Shown here in pieces: positions 4,467-8,284 of a stretch of DNA of 8,284 nt. The position numbers and the translations under genes were made by a program. The stretch is taken from assembly GCA_034432445.1 (NCBI GenBank), contig DAOUBX010000103.1:1-8284 (forward strand), in the 5' to 3' direction. This stretch comes from JANWYQ01 sp034432445. Lineage in GTDB: Bacteria > Chloroflexota > Anaerolineae > JAAEKA01. Below the pieces are notes generated by a model. It made no database searches. It was not told the origin of the DNA and worked only from the letters and a program-made list of their open reading frames with translations. How positions within the stretch are numbered: position 1 is the first letter of the stretch; each line of letters begins with the position of its first letter.

Positions 4467-5528
4467 GGACTGTTGCACGCTGCGCAGCGCCATGTGCAGC
4501 GCCAGCAGGTCCTGTGCTCGCTGCACAAGTTGGGCATGGGTGTTGTAGGCAGGATCCGCGCTGGCCAGATCGGTCCCGGTCACGGGCGGCGCAAACGATA
4601 GGCGGGGCGCAGCGAGCAGACTGCCGGGCAGTACGATCTGTTGCATGATCTGCAAGATCTCGGCCAGCTTGCGCCGACGCCACACCTCGGGCTGTAGTTT
4701 GACCAGGGGGCTGCGCAGCCAGGCCGGTGACAACACGCCGCTGACAATTGCTACCACGATCTGTGCTTCCGGGACTTTGCGCACAATGAGCTCGATGCTG
4801 GGGGACCAACTCGCCAGCGCCTCATGTGCGCCGGGCAGCAGGTCAGGGTCAGGATCGACGATGCCGGTGGGGAGGATCAACAAGCTGCCGCCGGTCCTCA
4901 GGTGCCGGATGGCCTGGCGCACCCCGCGCATGCCGTCGGGCGCATCCCGGGTGACCTCGATCACGTGTTGGTGAAAATGGGGCAACGCCTGCGCCAACGG
5001 CACGGTGCTAAAAATGATCTTCAGGTCGTCGCGCGGCAGGTTCATGGCGATCAGAGGCACATCGTAGGCACCGGGATGGTTGGCCAGGATCAGCAGCGGG
5101 CCCGTGGCCGGCAGGCTGCCGGCGCCGATGACCTGCACATCGCGCACGGTCCATGCCATCAGATCGCCGAAGGCCGGCCCTAAGCCGTGCCGATCGATCG
5201 TCTGGTCAAAGTGCAGGGCAATGCGCGCAAACACCCGACCCAGAGGTAGGAGCACAGGCGCCAACGCCCGGCGCTGCCAGCTATCCAGCGACCAGCCAAA
5301 GGCGCGCACCACTTCATCAACGACGGACCGGGCCAGCGCGTCGATCTGAGTTGCGGCGTAGGGCGACTTGCCGACGGCCGGCAGAGGACGGCCGGCCGAG
5401 GTGGCGAAGAAGCGCTGCGCTGCCGCACGCCAACGCCGCTGCCATGATCGCAACAGCAGCCCATAGATCAGCGCGGCGACCCCTGCCGACGCGGCCAACA
5501 GCTTGAGCCCGGGGATCACGCGACGCAT
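4407..5528 (-). CDS. PlsC-like lysophospholipid acyltransferase
   Basis: This 373-aa protein has the glycerolipid acyltransferase (LPLAT/PlsC) fold, which transfers an acyl chain from acyl-CoA or acyl-ACP to a lysophospholipid or other acceptor at the membrane. The HX4D catalytic motif is NHPGAYDVP with His151 and Asp156. A second block ILPTGIVDP (218-226) stands where FPEG usually is, so the usual acidic residue is replaced by Thr; this may mean a different acceptor. An N-terminal membrane helix covers about residues 8-26. The protein is longer than typical PlsC (about 240 aa), with an N-terminal helical region (30-120) and a C-terminal extension. Its ATG directly follows the TAG of the upstream gene with no clear ribosome site, so translation is probably coupled. 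The 3' end overlaps the Uma2 gene by 60 bp on the opposite strand. Confidence 0.82.
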   Translation of the reverse strand: MRRVIPGLKLLAASAGVAALIYGLLLRSWQRRWRAAAQRFFATSAGRPLPAVGKSPYAATQIDALARSVVDEVVRAFGWSLDSWQRRALAPVLLPLGRVFARIALHFDQTIDRHGLGPAFGDLMAWTVRDVQVIGAGSLPATGPLLILANHPGAYDVPLIAMNLPRDDLKIIFSTVPLAQALPHFHQHVIEVTRDAPDGMRGVRQAIRHLRTGGSLLILPTGIVDPDPDLLPGAHEALASWSPSIELIVRKVPEAQIVVAIVSGVLSPAWLRSPLVKLQPEVWRRRKLAEILQIMQQIVLPGSLLAAPRLSFAPPVTGTDLASADPAYNTHAQLVQRAQDLLALHMALRSVQQSSFDRFNAQSAQLGSQPLSA

Positions 5529-6056
5529 CTAGGCTGCCACCACAACGGCCGCCGCAGCGCTGTCCTGATGCATCATCACCACCAGATACCAGCCCAGGGT
5601 GAGCAGCAGCGGCAGCACATCCAGCCGCACGGCCGCAGGCTGAATCGTCACCTGGGCCGACTGGCGAAACACGCCGCCGAGGGCGAACAGCAGCAGCGGC
5701 TCGCCGGCCTCGTCGCTGATCTCATAGCGGGTCAGCCAGGTGTTGGTGCTGGCCAGGTAGCGACGGCCATCGGCCAGCTCCAGCGTGCCGCCACCCCGCC
5801 AGGTGTTGTTGTGGAAGACGGCCAGGTCCTGGTCGGCCTCGCAGCGCCGCACCGTGACGCGCGTCTTCCAGAAGCCGACGCGCTTGAAGGTCCAGCAAGC
5901 GTCGGCAATCTCCGCCGTGGCGTAGGAGCCAAAGGCGCTGCGGAAGCGCAGTGTGGCGACGACATCCTCGCCGGCGCGCAGCTCATAGGCCTCGCGCCAG
6001 GCGCTGGGCTGCATCCACTGCAAGGGAAGGCCGGTTACTTCTGCCAAAGGTCTCAT
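5529..6056 (-). CDS. Conserved-looking hypothetical protein with C-terminal hydrophobic segment
   Basis: I do not recognise this 175-aa protein with certainty. Most of it alternates short strand-like segments (TLRFRSAFGSYATAEI, TFKRVGFWKTRVTVR, GTLELADGRRYLAST, YEISDEAGEPLLLFA), suggesting an all-beta domain. A LURP-one/tubby-like barrel is one possibility by general character only. Residues 146-161 (DVLPLLLTLGWYLVVM) are hydrophobic and could lie in or along the membrane, followed by an Ala/Val-rich tail. Codon use and its own good promoter (6093-6121) support a real gene. The start at 6056 has only a weak AAGAG about 10 nt upstream. Its stop abuts the acyltransferase start (TAGATG), so the two form an operon and may work on the same membrane process. 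Confidence 0.72.
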   Translation of the reverse strand: MRPLAEVTGLPLQWMQPSAWREAYELRAGEDVVATLRFRSAFGSYATAEIADACWTFKRVGFWKTRVTVRRCEADQDLAVFHNNTWRGGGTLELADGRRYLASTNTWLTRYEISDEAGEPLLLFALGGVFRQSAQVTIQPAAVRLDVLPLLLTLGWYLVVMMHQDSAAAAVVVAA

Positions 6057-6092
6057 GGGCTTGTGCTCTTGCTAACGGGGTTATTGCCCAGC

Positions 6093-6121
6093 ATTGTACC
6101 CGTTTCGGCTGGAGAGGTCAA
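6093..6121 (-). promoter_or_regulatory. Promoter for hypothetical/acyltransferase operon
   Basis: On the minus strand TTGACC (6121-6116) and TACAAT (6098-6093) are spaced exactly 17 nt apart. Predicted start is near 6086, about 30 nt before the ATG at 6056. Confidence 0.8.
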
Positions 6122-6280
6122 CCAACCGGCCGCCTCAATCGTGCGGTCGCAGCATTGGTTCCTCGAAACATCCTCGAATGCTCCGCCGAACCTCATGACC
6201 TCAGCCGCTCAAGCTGGGTGGAACGCCCTGATGATCCCGGCGATGCGCGCACTGTCTGTTGGACGACTGAAAAATCGGGG
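6122..6280. other. Intergenic stretch without recognised gene
   Basis: Between the minus-strand promoter at 6093-6121 and the MITE-like element I see no supported gene on either strand. The open frames here are short or carry through from antisense shadows. It could be degraded coding sequence, but I cannot identify a source. Confidence 0.4.
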
Positions 6281-6390
6281 TGACTATTCAGGTGCCGGGC
6301 ACTTGCGACCGGTTTGCAGCTTGAGCCGGCTGTGCAGACGCCCTGGCCAGCGCAGCCTTAAGTGCCCGGCACCCAGGGCTGAATAGTTGC
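6281..6390. mobile_element. MITE-like element flanked by 9-bp direct repeats
   Basis: Long inverted arms bound this segment. GGTGCCGGGCACTT (6291-6304) matches AAGTGCCCGGCACC (6360-6373) perfectly over 14 bp. Outside it, ACTATTCA (6283-6290) matches TGAATAGT (6380-6387), with a few unpaired bases on the right arm. AAATCGGGG stands on both sides (6272-6280 and 6391-6399), as a target-site duplication would. The inside (6305-6359) has no ORF but can fold further (GGCTGTGC/GCGCAGCC). It is a small non-autonomous element or palindromic repeat; no transposase is present. It lies just upstream of the TetR gene promoter. Confidence 0.65.
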
Positions 6391-6420
6391 AAATCGGGGA
6401 GATTCGCCGCAACTGGGGGC

Positions 6421-6449
6421 TTGACAAAATGAGATTTACGGTGTATATT
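6421..6449 (+). promoter_or_regulatory. Promoter of TetR-family regulator
   Basis: TTGACA (6421-6426) and TATATT (6444-6449) are spaced 17 nt apart, near consensus. The start would be near 6456, inside the operator palindrome, giving a leader of about 35 nt. Confidence 0.85.
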
Positions 6450-6470
6450 TACAATGTAAATAAACACCGT
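6438..6470. promoter_or_regulatory. 33-bp palindromic operator, likely TetR autoregulatory site
   Basis: A dyad centred on 6454 has 15 of 16 base pairs complementary. The inner arms are ATTTACA (6447-6453) and TGTAAAT (6455-6461), and the outer arms ACGGTGT (6438-6444) and ACACCGT (6464-6470). The only mismatch is 6445/6463. It overlaps the -10 box and the predicted start of the TetR gene, so a dimer (or pair of dimers) bound there would block RNA polymerase. Confidence 0.85.
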
Positions 6471-6491
6471 TTACTGCTCTTTGGAATGACC

Positions 6492-7211
6492 ATGCCAAGA
6501 CCACGTCGAACCACTCGCACTGCTAGCGACATGTCCAGCCAGATCAAAGCCGAGGCTCGCCGGCAAATGGCGCAGCACGGCACGGCCGGCATCGCGCTGC
6601 GCAGCATTGCTCGCGAGCTGGGCATCACTGCGCCGGCCATCTACAACTACTTCCCGCGGCTGGACGACCTGATCACGGCGCTGATCGTGGACGCCTTCAC
6701 CGACCTGGCTGAGGCCATGGAGGCTGCCGAGGCCGCGGCGCCCTCCCGTCGCCCGGCCGACCGCATCATTGCCCTGTGCCTGGCCTACCGGCGCTGGGCC
6801 GTCGAGCACCCCGTGGACTTCCAACTGATCTACGGCAACCCAATCCCCGGCTACGAGGCGCCGGCCGAGGTCACCATTCCGCTGGCCCGCCGGCCCTTCC
6901 TGCGCATCTTTGCCTGCTTCTTGGAGGCCTATCAGGCCGGGGAACTGGCCATTCCGGCCGAGTACCAGGCCGTGCCGCCCAGGATGGCCGCGCACCTGGC
7001 CGAGTGGAAGCGCCAGTCAGGCATCGCCATGCCCGATCCTCTGATCGGCCTGCTGATGAGCGGCTGGGCGCGCATCCATGGCATGGTGATGTTGGAGTTG
7101 TTCCATCACCTGCAGCCGCTGGTGGGCGACGCGGCTGCGCTGTATCGCTACGAGATCGACGCCCTGGTGCAGCATCTGGGCCTGACCACCACGGCCCCTT
7201 CGCCTTCGTAG
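6492..7211 (+). CDS. TetR/AcrR-family regulator with WHG-type C-terminal domain
   Basis: This 239-aa cytoplasmic DNA-binding repressor is of TetR type. A basic N-terminus (PRPRRTTR) precedes the helix-turn-helix (about residues 30-60: GIALRSIARELGITAPAIYN followed by YFPRLDDLI). The ligand/dimer domain has AYRRWAVEHPVDFQLIYGNP, GWARIHGMVMLELF and a final helix, which fits the WHG-type TetR C-terminal family; the inducer is unknown. The start at 6492 is preferred over the ATG at 6486 because GGA (6483-6485) is 6 nt upstream. The open frame reaches back to 6387, but that part contains the promoter and operator. It probably represses itself and the membrane protein that follows by 87 bp, since no separate promoter for that gene is evident. 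Confidence 0.9.
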   Translation: MPRPRRTTRTASDMSSQIKAEARRQMAQHGTAGIALRSIARELGITAPAIYNYFPRLDDLITALIVDAFTDLAEAMEAAEAAAPSRRPADRIIALCLAYRRWAVEHPVDFQLIYGNPIPGYEAPAEVTIPLARRPFLRIFACFLEAYQAGELAIPAEYQAVPPRMAAHLAEWKRQSGIAMPDPLIGLLMSGWARIHGMVMLELFHHLQPLVGDAAALYRYEIDALVQHLGLTTTAPSPS

Positions 7212-7235
7212 TAGCCGCTTCATCCGGTTCTGGCA

Positions 7236-7245
7236 CGTTGCAACG
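7236..7245. promoter_or_regulatory. Small palindrome between TetR and membrane-protein genes
   Basis: CGTTGCAACG is a perfect 10-bp palindrome in the 87-bp gap. It does not resemble the TTTACA/TGTAAA operator upstream. It may be chance or a minor binding site; no promoter is evident around it. Confidence 0.2.
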
Positions 7246-7298
7246 ACTTACACCTACCATTCCATTCCTTACAAGACACTTTGCCACAGGAAACAACC

Positions 7299-8015
7299 AT
7301 GACCAACCATCGTGCACTCTATCGTCTCTCCGGCGCCTTGCTGATCGTGCAAGGCCTGCTGATCTTCGCGCCGCTAATCGTGCTGGGCGGGGCCATCGGC
7401 TGGCCAGGCAACCTCAGCGAGCCGGCCAGCGTCAACCTGCCGCTGATGATCGAGCAGGCCGGCGCGGTGCGGCTGGGCTATCTGACCTACCTGACCTACT
7501 CCATTCTCTTCTGGCCGGTCAGCCTGCTAACGGCGCGCGTGGCCGCCGGCAACGACACCTTGTCGCCTGGCCTGAAGATCGCCGCCGGCTTCGGCCTGGC
7601 CTCTATGGCCGCCCGCAGCATCGGCATTCTGCGCTGGCTGGCGCCCATGCCTGTGCTGGCCCGGCTCTACACCGCGCCCGACGCCACACCGGAGCTGCAG
7701 CAGGCCATTTCGGTGGTGTTCGAGGGCCTGAACGCCTACGGCGGAGCCATCGGCGAGACCCTGGGCGTCAGCCTCTTCGCAGCCCTATGGCTCGTCATCG
7801 TCTCGGTGGTCTTCTTGCGTCGCCGCATGCTGCCGGCCTGGATCGGCGTCTTTGGGCTGGTGGCGGCGCTGGCGCTGGCCATCAACCTGGTGGAGCTGTT
7901 CGGCGTCGATCTGGGCGCGCTGATCACTGCCACCACGGCAGTCGTTCACCTCTGGTTCCTGGCCCTGGGCGTCGTGCTGCTGCGCAAGGCCGGCCCGCCA
8001 GCATCGGATTACTAG
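7299..8015 (+). CDS. DUF4386-like six-helix membrane protein
   Basis: This 238-aa integral membrane protein has about six hydrophobic helices (approximately residues 8-33, 60-80, 90-110, 147-175, 178-202 and 207-230). The opening RLSGALLIVQGLLIFAPLIV and the overall layout fit the DUF4386 family, whose function is unknown. The start at 7299 follows AGGAAA (7288-7293); an in-frame TTG at 7281 is less likely. It lies 87 bp after the TetR gene on the same strand, without a clear promoter or terminator between, so it is probably co-transcribed and controlled by that regulator. A role in responding to whatever ligand the regulator binds is inferred. I cannot say whether it transports or senses. 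Confidence 0.78.
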   Translation: MTNHRALYRLSGALLIVQGLLIFAPLIVLGGAIGWPGNLSEPASVNLPLMIEQAGAVRLGYLTYLTYSILFWPVSLLTARVAAGNDTLSPGLKIAAGFGLASMAARSIGILRWLAPMPVLARLYTAPDATPELQQAISVVFEGLNAYGGAIGETLGVSLFAALWLVIVSVVFLRRRMLPAWIGVFGLVAALALAINLVELFGVDLGALITATTAVVHLWFLALGVVLLRKAGPPASDY

Positions 8016-8140
8016 ACAGCTCACCAATCTACCACATATCAGTCTACCAGTATACCAATCTCAGTAGTTCACGATTCTTTGTTCGTAATGCGCACTTCTG
8101 AAGATCGACAAATCAGTCCGACATTCGCGTTGAGATGAGG
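8016..8140. other. AT-richer intergenic stretch with short direct repeats
   Basis: Base composition drops sharply in GC compared with the genes. ACCAATCT occurs at 8023 and 8055, and TCTACCA occurs twice about 13-14 bp apart. The open frames across it on both strands are short or shadows. No gene is supported. Confidence 0.45.
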
Positions 8141-8160
8141 ACGCTGTGTCAGCGGCAGCC

Positions 8161-8277
8161 GCCCCGGTTATGAATAACCGGGCTACGAGACTGCGCCGGT
8201 TCAAACCGGCTTGGTGGTGCACCGCCAAGCCCCGTTGACGGGGCGCCGTTTTCCAGCCGGGGGACTTCATCCCCCGG
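8161..8277. repeat. Cluster of five palindromic hairpins
   Basis: Five near-contiguous palindromes occupy about 115 bp. They are CCCGGTTAT/ATAACCGGG (8163-8182), GCCGGTT/AACCGGC (8195-8210), GCTTGG with GGTGCACC and CCAAGC (8209-8230), GCCCCGT/ACGGGGC (8229-8244), and CCGGGGGA/TCCCCCGG (8257-8277). Stems are perfect or nearly so, with tiny loops. Stem sequences differ from one another, while joining segments such as CCGTTTTCCA recall the left edge of the window. An intergenic hairpin array of unknown function. Confidence 0.75.
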
Positions 8278-8284
8278 AGGTCGC

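Noticed and set aside
4255..4809. 184-aa minus-strand frame over the acyltransferase/Uma2 junction
   Set aside because: Arg/Ala-rich shadow of the acyltransferase in another frame; no motif or ribosome site.
5568..6386. 272-aa plus-strand frame
   Set aside because: Antisense shadow of the hypothetical gene running on into the MITE-like element; composition is not protein-like.
6387..6491. N-terminal extension of the TetR regulator
   Set aside because: The stretch holds its consensus promoter and operator palindrome, so it precedes the transcript start.
6776..8101. 441-aa plus-strand frame across the TetR and membrane genes
   Set aside because: Arg/Gly/Pro-rich shadow of two well-supported genes in another frame, typical of high-GC DNA.
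8061..8270. 69-aa minus-strand frame over the hairpin array
   Set aside because: Its sequence is produced by the palindromes. No ribosome site or upstream promoter is evident.
8161..8277. CRISPR array
   Set aside because: The hairpins differ from one another in sequence and there are no regular spacers or repeated unit.

Overview
The window looks like a chromosomal accessory stretch of a high-GC, free-living bacterium, most likely a member of the Chloroflexota (Anaerolineae/Caldilineae type). This placement is an inference. It rests on the mix of a Uma2-family (DUF820) protein with a coiled-coil tail, a TetR/WHG regulator paired with a DUF4386-like membrane protein, a stand-alone GyrA C-terminal-domain protein, and clusters of short palindromic hairpins. 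I see no tRNA, rRNA, CRISPR array or intact transposase gene.

Layout. Positions 1-162 hold palindromic hairpins and a possible insertion-sequence end. At 163-987 (minus) is an ABC-2 type export permease. Its 5' leader (about 1273-988) is the most striking part of the window. It has a perfect-consensus sigma70-type promoter, an AGGAGG ribosome site, an uncatalogued 31-codon leader ORF (1155-1250), and then two hairpins with a mutually exclusive third pairing between them. The second hairpin is a textbook intrinsic terminator ending in seven T, just before the permease. This is the architecture of a transcription attenuator. Diverging from it is a plus-strand pair: a GyrA C-terminal beta-propeller-like protein without topoisomerase domains (1502-2653), overlapping by ATGA a DDAH-family dimethylarginine hydrolase (2650-3441).

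After a 242-bp structured intergenic region comes a Uma2-family protein (3684-4466). It converges with and overlaps by 60 bp a PlsC-like acyltransferase (4407-5528, minus). The acyltransferase is preceded, with its start codon abutting the stop codon, by an unrecognised small protein (5529-6056, minus), and both are driven by a good promoter at 6093-6121. The gene-poor stretch 6057-6485 carries a MITE-like element of about 110 bp between 9-bp direct repeats. It is followed by the promoter of a TetR-family regulator (6492-7211), with a 33-bp near-perfect palindrome over the -10 box. That gene is followed by a six-helix DUF4386-like membrane protein (7299-8015), probably its co-transcribed target. 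The right end (8016-8284) has AT-richer intergenic DNA and five hairpins packed into about 115 bp.

How the genes work together. Three units look self-contained: an attenuator-controlled exporter, a TetR-autoregulated membrane protein, and a lipid-acyltransferase operon. The exporter permease has no ATPase partner inside the window. Nothing ties the units into one pathway.
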